Below are positions 25,731-38,579 of a DNA stretch of 61,605 nucleotides, piece after piece. Below the pieces are notes generated by a model. The model did not search any database. It saw nothing but the letters and a program-made list of their open reading frames with translations, and was not told the DNA's origin. Every line of letters starts with the position of its first letter. Position 1 is the stretch's first letter. A program made the translations under genes and the position numbers. This DNA comes from Pallidibacillus pasinlerensis (GTDB lineage: Bacteria > Bacillota > Bacilli > Bacillales > Caldibacillaceae). The stretch covers positions 1 to 61,605 of the forward strand of contig NZ_JAACYS010000010.1 of the NCBI RefSeq assembly GCF_009996845.1. The letters are read 5' to 3'.

Positions 25731-26573
25731 TTAAAACAAATTTAATTGCCTTGGTGCAAGATCTTCATACTCAATACCTAAAAGTTCAATTATTCGCTTT
25801 GCATTATCGGCCGCGTCGCCACCTGAATTATTATTAAAAATCATATAAATATCCTTCGATTGCTTTTGCAGTTCCGATAAGTTGCGAACCCATTCACTTA
25901 ACTCTTCGTCATTATATCGATACAAATAACGTACATCGCGCCAATTATCTTGTCCATGATTATTCCATCCATGTACATTTCGACCATGCATACGTATTAA
26001 TGTTTTATCGGTCGTTGTTGCTTGTAAAACTAGGGGAACCGAGGTAGAACCTGCTTGCGGTTCATCACAAATACTATGAATCCAATTTTCTTCTCTTAAA
26101 AACTTCAATGTCTCTTCCCTAATCGATGGAGCAAACCAAGATTGATGACGAAATTCCAATACACAAGGAATATTTTCCATTTGTTGTCTACACCAACGTA
26201 AATAGCGAACCGATTTTTGATTACATGTAAACGATGGTGGAAATTGAAATAACACCATTGCTAATTTATTTGCACGAATATAAGGTTGTAATGATTGTTT
26301 ATATTGCGTAAACATCAACTCCCAAGATTCAAAAGGAATGTTCCTTTGTAAATGTCCCGTCATTCCTTGATAAGCTTTTACAATAAACTGAAAGGAATCA
26401 GGTGTTTCACGAATCCATTTTTCACTGTTTTTTTCTGGTTGAATTGCATAAAAAGCAGTATCCACTTCGACGACAGGAAAATGGGAGGCATATATAGGTA
26501 ATTTATTTTTCTCATTTGGAGTCGGATACAAAGACTCATGATCTCCCCATCCTGCCAAACCAACATAAATCAT
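25731..26573 (-). CDS. yunF: YunF, DUF72 family protein
   Basis: A 280-residue protein of the DUF72 TIM-barrel family. The start IYVGLAGWGDHESLYP, VVEVDTAFYAIQ, VMLFQFPPSF-like LAMVLFQFPPSF, VLEFRHQSWF and the closing MIFNNNSGGDAADNAKRI are the expected blocks. No catalytic reaction has been established for the family. It is followed by yunD with a 57-bp gap, and they may be co-transcribed. Spacing and order match the yun region without yunE. Confidence 0.85.
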   Translation of the reverse strand: MIYVGLAGWGDHESLYPTPNEKNKLPIYASHFPVVEVDTAFYAIQPEKNSEKWIRETPDSFQFIVKAYQGMTGHLQRNIPFESWELMFTQYKQSLQPYIRANKLAMVLFQFPPSFTCNQKSVRYLRWCRQQMENIPCVLEFRHQSWFAPSIREETLKFLREENWIHSICDEPQAGSTSVPLVLQATTTDKTLIRMHGRNVHGWNNHGQDNWRDVRYLYRYNDEELSEWVRNLSELQKQSKDIYMIFNNNSGGDAADNAKRIIELLGIEYEDLAPRQLNLF

Positions 26574-26695
26574 AATTACACACCTATATCATTTGATTTA
26601 ATATATCTATCATTATATATCATTATTCTATATTTTAGCATGTGAAAGACATATTATATCTTACTGCCAAGTATAAAAATTTCCACCTGTACAAT

Positions 26696-26740
26696 AAAAA
26701 AACGTCTAAAACTTATATAATAGATTTTAGACGTTTTTTA
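26696..26740 (-). terminator. Terminator of serC-serA
   Basis: AACGTCTAAA (26701-26710) pairs with TTTAGACGTT (26726-26735) and is bordered by A-run and T-run, so it ends serA on the minus strand with TTTTTT. Confidence 0.85.
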
Positions 26741-26745
26741 TAATA

Positions 26746-27918
26746 TTAATCAATAATCCGAACGCGTTTAACTCCAGCTATATTTAATATATTTTCTTCA
26801 ATAGTACGTACAACATCTTCTGGAATACCATTATCCACATCAATCATTGTATAAGCCCAAGCACCTTTACTACGGTTTGTCATATTCGCAATATTAATTT
26901 GATGGTTTGCTAATAACCCTGTCATTTGTCCAACCATATTTGGTATGTTTTTATGAATAACCGTTAACCGTTTTTTACCGATATAAGGCATGATTGTATT
27001 CGGGAAGTTCACAGAGTTGCGAATATTTCCAGTTTCTAAAAATTCGCGTATTTCTTTAGCTGCCATAACTGCACAGTTTTCTTCAGCCTCTACTGTTGAC
27101 GCACCTAAATGCGGTAATGCAATTGCACCTTCCATTTGTAAAATACGATCTGTAGGGAAATCCGTAATATAAGTTTTAATTCTTTTCTCTTTTAATGCTA
27201 CTTCTAAATCATCTTCATTCACTAACTCACCACGAGAGAAGTTAAGAATATGAACATTTTCTTTCATTAAAGCAAAACTATCTTTATTTAAAATGCCTTT
27301 TGTTTCATCTGTTAAAGGTACGTGAATTGTAATATAATCACATTCTCTAAAGATCTCTTCCATTGTCATTGCACGTTCAACTCTACGAGATAACTGCCAA
27401 GCTGCATTTACGGAAATATACGGATCATAAGCCATAACTTCCATACCAAGGGCTGCAGCATCATTAGCAACTAATACACCAATGGATCCTGTTCCGATTA
27501 CACCAAGTTTCTTTTCTGCAATTTCCGTTCCGACAAATTGTTTTTTACCAGACTCTACTAAACCCGGTACCTTTTCACCATTTCCAGCTAGACTTTTCGC
27601 CCAATGTAACGCTTGGAATAAATTACGTGAAGATGCTATTAAACTCATAATCACTAACTCTTTAACGGCATTAGCATTTGCACCTGGTGTATTAAATACG
27701 ACTACCCCTTCTTCTGTTAACCGTTCAACAGGTATATTGTTCACACCAGCACCAGCACGGGCGATTGCTTTTACTGTTGGTGGAATGAATTCTTCATGTA
27801 GATTATAGCTTCTTAAAAGAATCGCATCAGGATCCCCACTACCGTTTATTTTATAATTATCATTAAAAACATCTAACCCTTTTTGAGCAATTGCATTATA
27901 AGTTTTAATATTATACAA
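26746..27918 (-). CDS. serA: Phosphoglycerate dehydrogenase SerA (short, ACT-domain form)
   Basis: A 390-residue enzyme that oxidises 3-phosphoglycerate with NAD+ to 3-phosphohydroxypyruvate, the first step of serine synthesis. The Rossmann motif GVIGTGSIGVLVA, the catalytic block NFSRGELV, and the His in LPHLGASTVEAE are seen, followed by a C-terminal ACT domain (about residues 320-390) that probably binds serine. This is the shorter class, unlike the 525-residue B. subtilis SerA. The start is TTG 27918, with GGAGAGAG overlapping the serC stop; an in-frame ATG at 27951 lies inside serC. Coupled translation with serC is likely. Confidence 0.9.
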   Translation of the reverse strand: MYNIKTYNAIAQKGLDVFNDNYKINGSGDPDAILLRSYNLHEEFIPPTVKAIARAGAGVNNIPVERLTEEGVVVFNTPGANANAVKELVIMSLIASSRNLFQALHWAKSLAGNGEKVPGLVESGKKQFVGTEIAEKKLGVIGTGSIGVLVANDAAALGMEVMAYDPYISVNAAWQLSRRVERAMTMEEIFRECDYITIHVPLTDETKGILNKDSFALMKENVHILNFSRGELVNEDDLEVALKEKRIKTYITDFPTDRILQMEGAIALPHLGASTVEAEENCAVMAAKEIREFLETGNIRNSVNFPNTIMPYIGKKRLTVIHKNIPNMVGQMTGLLANHQINIANMTNRSKGAWAYTMIDVDNGIPEDVVRTIEENILNIAGVKRVRIID

Positions 27919-27931
27919 TATTTCTCTCTCC

Positions 27932-29014
27932 TTACCCGTTTTTGCTTTCAAATTCTTTCATAAATTGAACTAAAGCTTTCACACCTTCAATTGGCATCGA
28001 ATTATAAATACTTGCTCGCATGCCACCTACGGAACGATGTCCTTTTAATGTGACAAGTCCCTCTTTTTGTGCTTCTTTAACAAATAATTCATTTAATTCA
28101 TCTGATTTTGTTAAAAATGGAATGTTCATCAGAGAACGATCTTCACTTCTAACATTTGAGAAAAACATGTTTGATTCATCAATATAGTTATATAGTAAAC
28201 TAGCTTTTTCAATATTTAACTTTTCAATTTGTTTAATTCCCCCTTGCTCTTTCAACCATTCAAGAACTAATTTCGTCATGTAAATGGCGAATGTAGGTGG
28301 GGTGTTGTAAAGGGAGCGATTTTTGGCATATGTATCATACTTAAGCATTGTTGGTAAGTTGCTTGGAGCATGGCCAATTAAATCATCACGAATAATTACG
28401 ATTGTTAAACCAGCTATTCCAAGATTTTTTTGTGCTCCTGCATAAATGATACCGAATTTCGAAACGTCAATTTGTTCAGATAATATATTCGATGACATAT
28501 CCGCAACTAAAGGAACATCACCTGTATCCGGAATATGTGTAAAGCGTGTACCTTCAATCGTATTATTTGTCGTAATATGAACATATTTTGTGTTATCATC
28601 TAAAACACTAAAATCAATCTCAGGGATATATGTAAAATTTTTATCTTCTGAAGATGCAAGGACTCGAGACTCACCGACTTTTTCTGCTTCAATTAACGCC
28701 TTTTTCGACCATGAACCAGTATTTACATAATAAGCATGACCACCATTTGCCAAAAGGTTTAGTGGAATCATAGAAAATTGCAACGATGCGCCACCTTGAA
28801 TGAATAACACTTTATAATGATCTGGAATTTCCATCAAATCACGAAGTAATTGTTCTGTTTGTTGTAAAATAGCATCAAATATCTTCGAACGGTGACTCAT
28901 TTCCATAACAGACATTCCAGATTGCTCATATGAAAGGAACTCTTTCTGCGCTTTTTCTAAGACTGCTAAAGGAAGCTGTGCAGGGCCAGCTGAAAAATTG
29001 TATACTCTATCCAC
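27932..29014 (-). CDS. serC: Phosphoserine aminotransferase SerC
   Basis: A 360-residue PLP-dependent class V aminotransferase that converts 3-phosphohydroxypyruvate and glutamate to phosphoserine. Family features are [11 protein letters not shown] at the start, [14 protein letters not shown], the PLP lysine in [14 protein letters not shown] (about residue 193), and the C-terminal [18 protein letters not shown]. It is the first gene of serC-serA, and a serB-type phosphatase gene is not adjacent. ATG 29014 follows AGGAAGAGGCG. Confidence 0.95.
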   Translation of the reverse strand: MDRVYNFSAGPAQLPLAVLEKAQKEFLSYEQSGMSVMEMSHRSKIFDAILQQTEQLLRDLMEIPDHYKVLFIQGGASLQFSMIPLNLLANGGHAYYVNTGSWSKKALIEAEKVGESRVLASSEDKNFTYIPEIDFSVLDDNTKYVHITTNNTIEGTRFTHIPDTGDVPLVADMSSNILSEQIDVSKFGIIYAGAQKNLGIAGLTIVIIRDDLIGHAPSNLPTMLKYDTYAKNRSLYNTPPTFAIYMTKLVLEWLKEQGGIKQIEKLNIEKASLLYNYIDESNMFFSNVRSEDRSLMNIPFLTKSDELNELFVKEAQKEGLVTLKGHRSVGGMRASIYNSMPIEGVKALVQFMKEFESKNG

Positions 29015-29180
29015 TATTAAATCGCCTCTTCCTATCCTTTATCCTGTTAATAAAATATAGTATACCATATCATTTTTATTTTTCTACCCATTGTTTGTGA
29101 TTCGCCTAATTTTTTTATAAAAAAATTGTAAAGACTAAATACGAACCACCAAAACACGAACGTTGTAGACAAAATACACA

Positions 29181-29224
29181 AAAAAGGTTGTCTGCGTAAC
29201 AAACATTACACAAACAACCTTTTT
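29181..29224 (-). terminator. Terminator of the suf operon
   Basis: AAAAAGGTTGT (29181-29191) pairs with ACAACCTTTTT (29214-29224) across a 22-nt loop and lies just after the sufB stop on the minus strand. Confidence 0.7.
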
Positions 29225-29247
29225 AAAATTGTTACTTTCACAAAATA

Positions 29248-30645
29248 TTAACCGATGGAACCTTCCATGTTGAAGGAGATTAAACGGTTCATTTCAACCG
29301 CATATTCCATTGGTAATTCTCTTGTAAATGGTTCAATAAAGCCCATTACAATCATTTCTGCAGCTTCTTCTTCTGATAGACCGCGGCTCATTAGATAGAA
29401 TAATTGTTCTTCAGAAACTTTCGATACTTTTGCTTCGTGTTCCAATGAAATATTATTGTTCAATACTTCATTGTACGGAATCGTATCAGAGAATGATTCG
29501 TTATCTAAAATTAACGTATCACACTCAATTTTTGAACGTGAACCGTCGGATTTACGTCCAAAGTGAGTTAAACCACGGTAAGATACTTTTCCGCCATGTT
29601 GTGAAATGGACTTCGAAATAATTGTTGAAGAAGTGTTAGGTGCTAAATGATACATTTTTGTACCTGTGTCTTGGAACTGACCTTTACTTGCAAACGCAAT
29701 TGATAACGTATATCCACGTGCACCTTCACCGATTAACATACAAGATGGATATTTCATAGTGACACCAGATCCTAAGTTACCGTCAATCCATTCCATTGTT
29801 CCGTTTTCTTCAACAACCGCACGTTTTGTTACAAGATTATAAACATTGCTTGACCAGTTTTGGATTGTTGTATAACGGCAATAAGCGTCTTTTTTAACAA
29901 CAACCTCTACTACAGCAGAGTGAAGTGAACTTGTCGAATATGTTGGAGCTGTACAACCCTCAACATAATGGACAGAAGCACCTTCATCTACAACGATTAA
30001 CGTACGTTCAAATTGTCCCATTTTTTCCAAGTTAATACGGAAATATGCTTGTAATGGAGTTTCTACTTTTACGCCTTTTGGAACATAAATGAAAGAACCA
30101 CCGGACCAAACAGCAGAGTTTAAAGCAGCAAACTTGTTGTCACTATATGGTACAACTTTTCCAAAGTATTCTTTGAAAATATCTTCATTTTCTTGAAGAG
30201 CGGAATCTGTATCTTTAAAGATGATGCCTTGTTTTTCAAGCTCTTCTTTCATATTGTGGTAAACAACTTCAGATTCATACTGAGCTGATACCCCTGCTAA
30301 ATATTTTTGTTCTGCTTCTGGGATACCTAATTTATCAAACGTACGTTTAATTTCTTCTGGAACTTCATCCCAAGAACGTCCTTGTTGTTCAGTTGGTTTT
30401 ACATAATACGTAAGATCATCAAAATTTAGTTCGGATAAATCGCCACCCCAAGTAGGCATTGGTCGTTTATAGAAATGCTCTAAAGCCTTTAAGCGATATT
30501 TAAGCATCCATTCGGGTTCATTTTTCATTTTAGAGATTTGTTCAACGATTTCTCTCGTTAAACCTCTTTCTGTTTTGAAAACAGAAACATCTCGTTCACG
30601 GAACCCATATTGGTATTCACCAATTTGTGGTGCATTCTTAGCCAT
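29248..30645 (-). CDS. sufB: Fe-S cluster assembly scaffold SufB
   Basis: A 465-residue core scaffold protein. It forms the SufBC2D complex on which new Fe-S clusters are built. Characteristic blocks are [41 protein letters not shown], the C-terminal [14 protein letters not shown] with the cluster-handling region before it ([12 protein letters not shown], Cys about residue 375), and [23 protein letters not shown]. It is the last gene of sufC-D-S-U-B, 47 bp after sufU. Length and order match B. subtilis. Confidence 0.96.
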   Translation of the reverse strand: MAKNAPQIGEYQYGFRERDVSVFKTERGLTREIVEQISKMKNEPEWMLKYRLKALEHFYKRPMPTWGGDLSELNFDDLTYYVKPTEQQGRSWDEVPEEIKRTFDKLGIPEAEQKYLAGVSAQYESEVVYHNMKEELEKQGIIFKDTDSALQENEDIFKEYFGKVVPYSDNKFAALNSAVWSGGSFIYVPKGVKVETPLQAYFRINLEKMGQFERTLIVVDEGASVHYVEGCTAPTYSTSSLHSAVVEVVVKKDAYCRYTTIQNWSSNVYNLVTKRAVVEENGTMEWIDGNLGSGVTMKYPSCMLIGEGARGYTLSIAFASKGQFQDTGTKMYHLAPNTSSTIISKSISQHGGKVSYRGLTHFGRKSDGSRSKIECDTLILDNESFSDTIPYNEVLNNNISLEHEAKVSKVSEEQLFYLMSRGLSEEEAAEMIVMGFIEPFTRELPMEYAVEMNRLISFNMEGSIG

Positions 30646-30692
30646 TATACTTCCTCCATTCTTTCTAATTATTAGGTTTATGAAACAAAAGT

Positions 30693-33668
<2,976 letters not shown>

Positions 33669-33691
33669 GATTATCCTCCTTACATTACGTA

Positions 33692-34474
33692 TTAGGCGTT
33701 TAATTCTGCTTCATCTTTAATGCCGAGTTCTTCTTTAATCCACTCATAACCTTCTGCTTCAAGACGTTTTGCTAATTCAGGTCCACCAGATTTAACGATT
33801 CGGCCGTTCATCATAACATGTACGTAATCAGGAGTAATGTAGTTTAATAAGCGTTGATAGTGAGTAATCATTAAGCAAGAGAAGTTTTCGCTACGCATAG
33901 AGTTAATACCTTTTGCTACAACTTTCAACGCATCAATATCTAGACCTGAGTCAATTTCGTCTAAAATTGCGATGGATGGCTCAAGCATCATTAATTGTAA
34001 AATTTCATTACGCTTTTTCTCACCGCCAGAGAATCCTTCGTTTACATAGCGTTGTGCCATATTTAAATCCATCTCAAGGTATTCCATCGTTTTGTCTAAT
34101 TTTTTAATGTATTGCATTAAAGGAATTTCATTTCCTTCTCCACGTTGTGCATTAATGGAAGAACGAATAAAGTCTGCGTTCGTTACTCCAGGAATTTCAC
34201 TTGGATATTGCATTGCTAAAAATAGTCCTGCTTGTGCTCTTTCGTCCACTTCCATTTCAAGTACATCTTGTCCATCTAATGTAACGCTTCCTTCTGTTAC
34301 TTCAAATGCTGGGTGTCCCATAATTGCAGATGCTAAAGTAGATTTACCCGCACCGTTTGGACCCATAATTGCATGGAATTCACCAGGTTTAATTTCTAAA
34401 TTTACACCTTTTAAGATTTCTTTATCTTCAATGGAAACATGAAGATCTTTTAAAACTAAAGTTGATCCTGCCAT
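33692..34474 (-). CDS. sufC: Fe-S assembly ATPase SufC
   Basis: A 260-residue ABC-type ATPase that drives rearrangement of the SufBD scaffold. Walker A GPNGAGKSTL (about residues 36-45), signature FSGGEKKRNE, Walker B AILDEIDSGLD and switch ITHYQRLL are present. ATG 34474 is used because GGAGG lies 8 nt upstream; the open frame reaches 34489 but would start inside that site. It is the promoter-proximal gene of the operon. Confidence 0.96.
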   Translation of the reverse strand: MAGSTLVLKDLHVSIEDKEILKGVNLEIKPGEFHAIMGPNGAGKSTLASAIMGHPAFEVTEGSVTLDGQDVLEMEVDERAQAGLFLAMQYPSEIPGVTNADFIRSSINAQRGEGNEIPLMQYIKKLDKTMEYLEMDLNMAQRYVNEGFSGGEKKRNEILQLMMLEPSIAILDEIDSGLDIDALKVVAKGINSMRSENFSCLMITHYQRLLNYITPDYVHVMMNGRIVKSGGPELAKRLEAEGYEWIKEELGIKDEAELNA

Positions 34475-34536
34475 TTTGTATACCTCCATTTTTTCTATAT
34501 ATGAATGTAACTCATTCTCAAATTAATATCATTATT

Positions 34537-34565
34537 ATCTTATAACAAATAAAAAGTATAATCAA
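34537..34565 (-). promoter_or_regulatory. Putative sigma-A promoter of sufCDSUB
   Basis: On the minus strand TTGATT (34565-34560) and TAAGAT (34542-34537) are 17 bp apart, about 63 bp before the sufC start. The rest of the 367-bp sufC-metQ gap holds the metQ terminator and AT-rich DNA with no gene I can recognise. Confidence 0.45.
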
Positions 34566-34753
34566 CTGAAGTGGAATGTGAAAAATCCAGGCTTGAACAA
34601 AAAATCACCGTATTGAGAATTTGGAAACTAAATGATAAAAGTCCTATTTAATTTGGAAAAACACATTCTTTTCTAAAAAAATAAATATGTTTGTTCAGTT
34701 TGAACAAAAATTCACTATTATATAGTAAGAAGTGACCCTTAACTCGAATTGAG

Positions 34754-34785
34754 AAGGGACTAGGTAAATACGTCCCTAGTCCCTT
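34754..34785 (-). terminator. Terminator-like hairpin after metQ
   Basis: AAGGGACTAGG (34754-34764) pairs with CCTAGTCCCTT (34775-34785). It lies 70 bp beyond the metQ stop. T-rich sequence after it on the minus strand is weak, so termination strength is uncertain. Confidence 0.55.
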
Positions 34786-34856
34786 CCATTTTACACTTAT
34801 TATTTTTCAATTACAAATATCTACAGTTAATTAATAGTCTTATATTTTCAAAAATA

Positions 34857-35705
34857 TTATTCACTTGCAGGAACAACTGCACCGGCATATGTTTCAATGA
34901 TAAAGTCTTGAATTTCTTTTGATTGAAGGACTTCTACTAATGTTTTAATTTCTTCTTTATTCTCATCGCCAGCATTAACCGCAATTACGTTTACATATGG
35001 GTTATCTTGGCTTCCCTCTTCAATCGCAAGGCTATCATTTAATGGATTAATGTCAAATTCTAATGCATAGTTTGAGTTAATTACAACTAGATCGCCTTCA
35101 CCTTGGTTATAAACTTGTGGAAGGATTTCTGGTGCATATTCAAAATCAAACTCTAAGTTTTTCGGATTTTCAACAATATCTTCTAATGTTGCAGAACCTT
35201 TTTCTACACCATCAGCTAATGTAATTAATCCTTCTTGCTCGAATAACGCTAAAATACGACCATGGTCAGGTTTATTACTACTAATCAATACTGTTGCACC
35301 ATCTTCAACGTCTTCTAAGCTTTCATATTTTTTAGAATAAATACCGATTGGTTCGATGTGGATTCCACCAGCGTTAACAATGTCGTAACCTTTTTCTTCT
35401 TTTTCAAGTTCTAAGTATGGAATATGTTGGAAGAAGTTAGCATCTAAATCTCCTTCAACAAGTGCTTGGTTAATTAATTCATAACCTGAAAACTCTGTAA
35501 TTTCTAATTCAATACCTTTTTCTTTCAAAATTGGTGCAGCTTGTTCTAAAATCTCAGCATGCGGAACTGCTGTTGCTCCAACTACTAATTTTTTAGTGTC
35601 TCCATCGTCAGATCCACTAGAATCTCCATCTCCATTTCCGCCACCACATGCTGCCAAAGTAATCGCTACTAGAGCTGTGAATAATAATGTTAAAAGCTTT
35701 TTCAT
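34857..35705 (-). CDS. metQ: Methionine ABC transporter substrate-binding lipoprotein MetQ
   Basis: A 282-residue NlpA-family lipoprotein. The lipobox is LAAC (Cys about residue 20), followed by a Gly/Asp/Ser linker. Family blocks are GATAVPHAEILEQAAPILKEKGIELEI, DANFFQHIPYLE and the methionine-contacting NSNYALE. It captures L- and probably D-methionine outside the cell and feeds MetNI. RBS AGGGGGAAC precedes ATG 35705. It is third in metN-metI-metQ, under SAM riboswitch control. Confidence 0.93.
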   Translation of the reverse strand: MKKLLTLLFTALVAITLAACGGGNGDGDSSGSDDGDTKKLVVGATAVPHAEILEQAAPILKEKGIELEITEFSGYELINQALVEGDLDANFFQHIPYLELEKEEKGYDIVNAGGIHIEPIGIYSKKYESLEDVEDGATVLISSNKPDHGRILALFEQEGLITLADGVEKGSATLEDIVENPKNLEFDFEYAPEILPQVYNQGEGDLVVINSNYALEFDINPLNDSLAIEEGSQDNPYVNVIAVNAGDENKEEIKTLVEVLQSKEIQDFIIETYAGAVVPASE

Positions 35706-35720
35706 TTGTAGTTCCCCCTC

Positions 35721-36395
35721 TTATCTTTTATCTATTTTTTTTGTTATTAAATCTCCAATAAATTGGATGATGAACACAATGATTAATATTGCAATTGTCC
35801 CAAACAAGGTAACATCATTATTACCTCGAACAAAACCATATTGGTGAGCATAGTTCCCTAATCCACCTGCTCCAATGATACCCGCAATTGCGGTATAACC
35901 TACTAATGCAATTGCAGTTACTGTTAATCCTGAAATAATTGCAGGCATCGATTCAGGAAGCAATACTTTGAATATAATTGTACTAGTTCTTGCCCCCATC
36001 GCTTGTGCTGCTTCAATAACACCTTTATTGACTTCTCTTAGTCCAATTTCAACCATCCGTGCATAGAATGGTGCAGAACCGATAATTAAAGCTGGCAATG
36101 CGGCATTCGGTCCAATCATTGTCCCCATAATCCCTCTTGTAAATGGTATGAGTAAAATAATAAGAATTACGAAAGGAATTGCACGGAATATATTAACTAC
36201 AGCGGCAATAATCCAATTAATTACACGATTTTGCCATATATTACCCTTTGAAGTTAAAAATAATAGTAACCCCAGTAAAATTCCAAAAATGAATATAAAA
36301 ACTAATGAGATACCTGTCATATAAACCGTTTCATATGTCTTTTCCCAAAACTTACTCATTTCAACATTTGGAAAGAAGGTTTCAATCATTGCCAA
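35721..36395 (-). CDS. metI: Methionine ABC transporter permease MetI
   Basis: A 224-residue membrane permease with five helices. The EAA-type coupling loop EAAQAMGARTSTIIFKVLLPESMPAIISG is complete, and FVRGNNDVTLFGTIAILIIVFIIQFIGD ends the protein in the MetI pattern. Its start overlaps the metN end by 14 nt, indicating coupling. It forms the MetN2I2 importer. Confidence 0.94.
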   Translation of the reverse strand: MAMIETFFPNVEMSKFWEKTYETVYMTGISLVFIFIFGILLGLLLFLTSKGNIWQNRVINWIIAAVVNIFRAIPFVILIILLIPFTRGIMGTMIGPNAALPALIIGSAPFYARMVEIGLREVNKGVIEAAQAMGARTSTIIFKVLLPESMPAIISGLTVTAIALVGYTAIAGIIGAGGLGNYAHQYGFVRGNNDVTLFGTIAILIIVFIIQFIGDLITKKIDKR

Positions 36396-37407
36396 TCACC
36401 TCCACTCCAACTTGTTGTGTTTCTAGCTGTTCAATTGCCTTCTCAATATGTTTTTCATCACCGTCTAACTGGATTAGCAATGTTCCATAGGACCCCGTTT
36501 GTGTTTGGGAAATTTTACCCTGAAGAATATTAACAGTAATCGGAAGTTCCTTAATTAGTTCTGAGATAATTGGCTGCTCTGCAGTCTCACCAATAAAGGT
36601 TAACTTAACGACTTTTCCAGTCGAATATTTATCTAGGAGATGTTGTACAGTATCCATCGTATCCTCTTCATCAGTAACTTGTTGAATAAAGCGTTTTGTT
36701 ATATCAGCCTTTGGGTTTTTGAAAATTTCCATAACAGGTGCAATCTCAACAACTTTTCCATTTTCCATCACGGCAACCCGGTGGGCTATTTTCCGAATAA
36801 CATGCATTTCATGGGTAATCAAAATGATTGTTAGACCCATTTTTTTATTAATATCTAAAAGTAAATCAAGTATAGAATCCGTTGTTTCTGGATCAAGGGC
36901 TGATGTGGCTTCATCACAAAGTAGAACTTTTGGATTATTGGCTAATGCCCGAGCAATCCCAACTCTTTGTTTTTGACCACCACTTAATTGGGATGGATAG
37001 GCATCTTCTCTACCTTCAAGTCCTACTAATTTGATTAGTTCATCAACACGTTTTTTTCTTTGGGCTTTTGGAACTCCAGCAATTTCTAATGGAAAAGAAA
37101 TGTTACCACGAACAGTTCGTGACCATAATAAATTGAAATGTTGGAATATCATACCTATTTCCTGTCTCGCTTTACGTAAATTGGAACCTTTTATTTTAGA
37201 AATTTCCTTGCCTGCAACGGTTACTGACCCTTGTGATGGTTTTTCTAAACCATTGAGCATACGTACTAGTGTACTTTTACCTGCACCAGAGTACCCGATA
37301 ATCCCGAAAATTTCTCCTTCTTTAATATTTAAACTGACATTATCAACTGCAGTGATTGTTCCAGATTTTGCTTTAAATTGTTTCGTTACATTATTTAAGG
37401 AGATCAA
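36382..37407 (-). CDS. metN: Methionine ABC transporter ATPase MetN
   Basis: A 341-residue ATPase. Walker A is GYSGAGKSTL (about residues 38-47), signature LSGGQKQRVGIARAL, Walker B VLLCDEATSALD, switch ITHEMHV. The C-terminal NIL/ferredoxin-like domain (about residues 265-341) binds methionine and shuts transport when the amino acid is plentiful in the cell. ATG 37407 follows AAAGGGGGAGC. It is the first gene behind the SAM-I riboswitch. Confidence 0.95.
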   Translation of the reverse strand: MISLNNVTKQFKAKSGTITAVDNVSLNIKEGEIFGIIGYSGAGKSTLVRMLNGLEKPSQGSVTVAGKEISKIKGSNLRKARQEIGMIFQHFNLLWSRTVRGNISFPLEIAGVPKAQRKKRVDELIKLVGLEGREDAYPSQLSGGQKQRVGIARALANNPKVLLCDEATSALDPETTDSILDLLLDINKKMGLTIILITHEMHVIRKIAHRVAVMENGKVVEIAPVMEIFKNPKADITKRFIQQVTDEEDTMDTVQHLLDKYSTGKVVKLTFIGETAEQPIISELIKELPITVNILQGKISQTQTGSYGTLLIQLDGDEKHIEKAIEQLETQQVGVEVIGND

Positions 37408-37513
37408 TGTTGCTCCCCCTTTCTTCTATGATGTCTTTACTTCTGTAAAACAAAAGCACGATAAAGTGATTTTATTCATTATATTATTTCTAATATAGCT
37501 TAATAAATCATAT

Positions 37514-37550
37514 AAAACAAAAAACCTTTCTACTAAGATAAGTAGAAAGG
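37514..37550 (-). terminator. Attenuator terminator of the SAM riboswitch
   Basis: On the minus strand CCTTTCTAC (37550-37542) pairs with GTAGAAAGG (37532-37524), followed by TTTTTTG. It sits 30 nt after the riboswitch P1 helix and is the expected expression platform, formed when SAM is bound. Confidence 0.88.
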
Positions 37551-37579
37551 CATACCGAAATTTATATCGAATGTCCTTC

Positions 37580-37693
37580 CTCTCATCTTTCAAAGCTTAT
37601 CAAGCTTTGTGTGAATTGGCACCATTTCAATACGAATGTATTGACGGTTGCCGGGTTTCATCGGGCACATCCCTCCACCTCTCTGGATAAGAG
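37580..37693 (-). promoter_or_regulatory. SAM-I (S-box) riboswitch controlling metNIQ
   Basis: Minus strand: P1 CTCTTATC (37693-37686) pairs with GATGAGAG (37587-37580). Inside are the hallmark AGAGAGGTGGAGGGA, GATGAAACCCGGCAACC and GGTGCCAATTC blocks, the P3 helix CAATACATTC-GTATTG region and the P4 helix AAAGCTT-AAGCTTT. SAM binding favours the downstream terminator, so importer expression rises when SAM is scarce. Confidence 0.96.
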
Positions 37694-37728
37694 CAAGACT
37701 TACTATTCAGTTATTAATTATGTTTTAG

Positions 37729-37757
37729 ATTGTAGCACCTATTTTAATATACGTCAA
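37729..37757 (-). promoter_or_regulatory. Sigma-A promoter of the metNIQ leader
   Basis: On the minus strand TTGACG (37757-37752) and TACAAT (37734-37729) are separated by 17 bp, a near-consensus promoter about 35 bp before the riboswitch. Confidence 0.88.
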
Positions 37758-37820
37758 TATATTTTTATACTCTTTTTCTAAGTTAGACAATTTCGAAACT
37801 ATCAATATAATATTAATTTC

Positions 37821-38159
37821 CTATTTTTTTAGCACAAAAGACTGATTAAACCAAAGAATTGTTTCCAACATTAGTTGATGACGGTAACTACCTTCTATCG
37901 TAATTGAACACAATTTTTTAGCGTCAAGTAATTTAATTTTACCTAATAATATTTCTTCGATTACAACCGTGTCACCTGAAATAACTACATGAGGTTCTCC
38001 TGACCAATCTTCAATATGCTCAACCCGTTCTTTTGATAGTAAAATTGTAAATGATTGTTTCGTTGTTTTAAAGTTTATATATGTTACTTCTTTTGGAAAT
38101 AAGAGGGCACGAAATTTATGGTTCACCAACGTATATTTAAGTCGATCGGTATCAATCAT
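37821..38159 (-). CDS. yusD: YusD, SCP2-like sterol-carrier-fold protein
   Basis: A 112-residue protein whose position and sequence fit YusD. The stretch SFTILLSKERVEHIEDWSGEPHVVISGDTVVIEEILLGKIKL has the SCP2 pattern of a hydrophobic strand, short helix and lipid-cradle strand. SCP2 folds bind acyl chains or lipids; a role here is not known. ATG 38159 follows TTAGGAGG. It is upstream of nothing co-directional within 370 bp on the metNIQ side and follows yusE by 80 bp. Confidence 0.7.
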   Translation of the reverse strand: MIDTDRLKYTLVNHKFRALLFPKEVTYINFKTTKQSFTILLSKERVEHIEDWSGEPHVVISGDTVVIEEILLGKIKLLDAKKLCSITIEGSYRHQLMLETILWFNQSFVLKK

Positions 38160-38239
38160 CGGATTCCTCCTAACCTATTTCTTATCTTTTTTCTTCGTTT
38201 AGGCAGGAAATCCTTTTAAAAATATTGATTCGATTATTT

Positions 38240-38545
38240 TTATGCGTTTAATTTTTCGTATATATACGTAACCGAATGGAAGGCGTATATTTTTTCTTTA
38301 ATTTCTCCTTCATGAAAAATTAAAAGGCATGGTACACTTTCTATATGATAGGTTTCTGCTAAATCTGGTAAATAATTTAAATCTGCTTTTCCTAAGGGGA
38401 AATCCGGCATTGTTTTATTTACAATTTCTAACATTTTTCCTGCTAATTGGCACGTACCACACATCGGTGTATATAAATAAAACGCACCCTTTTTTCCACT
38501 ATTTAAATGCTGAAAAAATAATTCCTTTGTCCATTGTTCCATCAA
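38240..38545 (-). CDS. yusE: YusE, thioredoxin-like protein
   Basis: A 101-residue thioredoxin-fold protein. The redox pair is in MCGTCQLAG (CxxC, about residues 29-32), and YHIESVPCLLIFHEGE supplies the cis-Pro region. It should reduce or shuttle disulfides in the cytoplasm. The start may be TTG 38545 (9 nt after AAGGA) or ATG 38542. It forms a likely unit with yusF and yusD, as in B. subtilis. Confidence 0.85.
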   Translation of the reverse strand: MMEQWTKELFFQHLNSGKKGAFYLYTPMCGTCQLAGKMLEIVNKTMPDFPLGKADLNYLPDLAETYHIESVPCLLIFHEGEIKEKIYAFHSVTYIYEKLNA

Positions 38546-38579
38546 GTAAGTTCATCCTTTATTGAAGTCTCTATATCCA

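Noticed and set aside
34520-34545. Fur box in the sufC upstream region
   Set aside because: The sequence GATAATAATGATATT matches the Fur pattern only in part, and such AT-rich words are frequent here.
37031-37498. 155-codon plus-strand frame antisense to metN
   Set aside because: It lies entirely opposite a well-supported gene and its leader, with no start signals; a shadow of metN codon bias.
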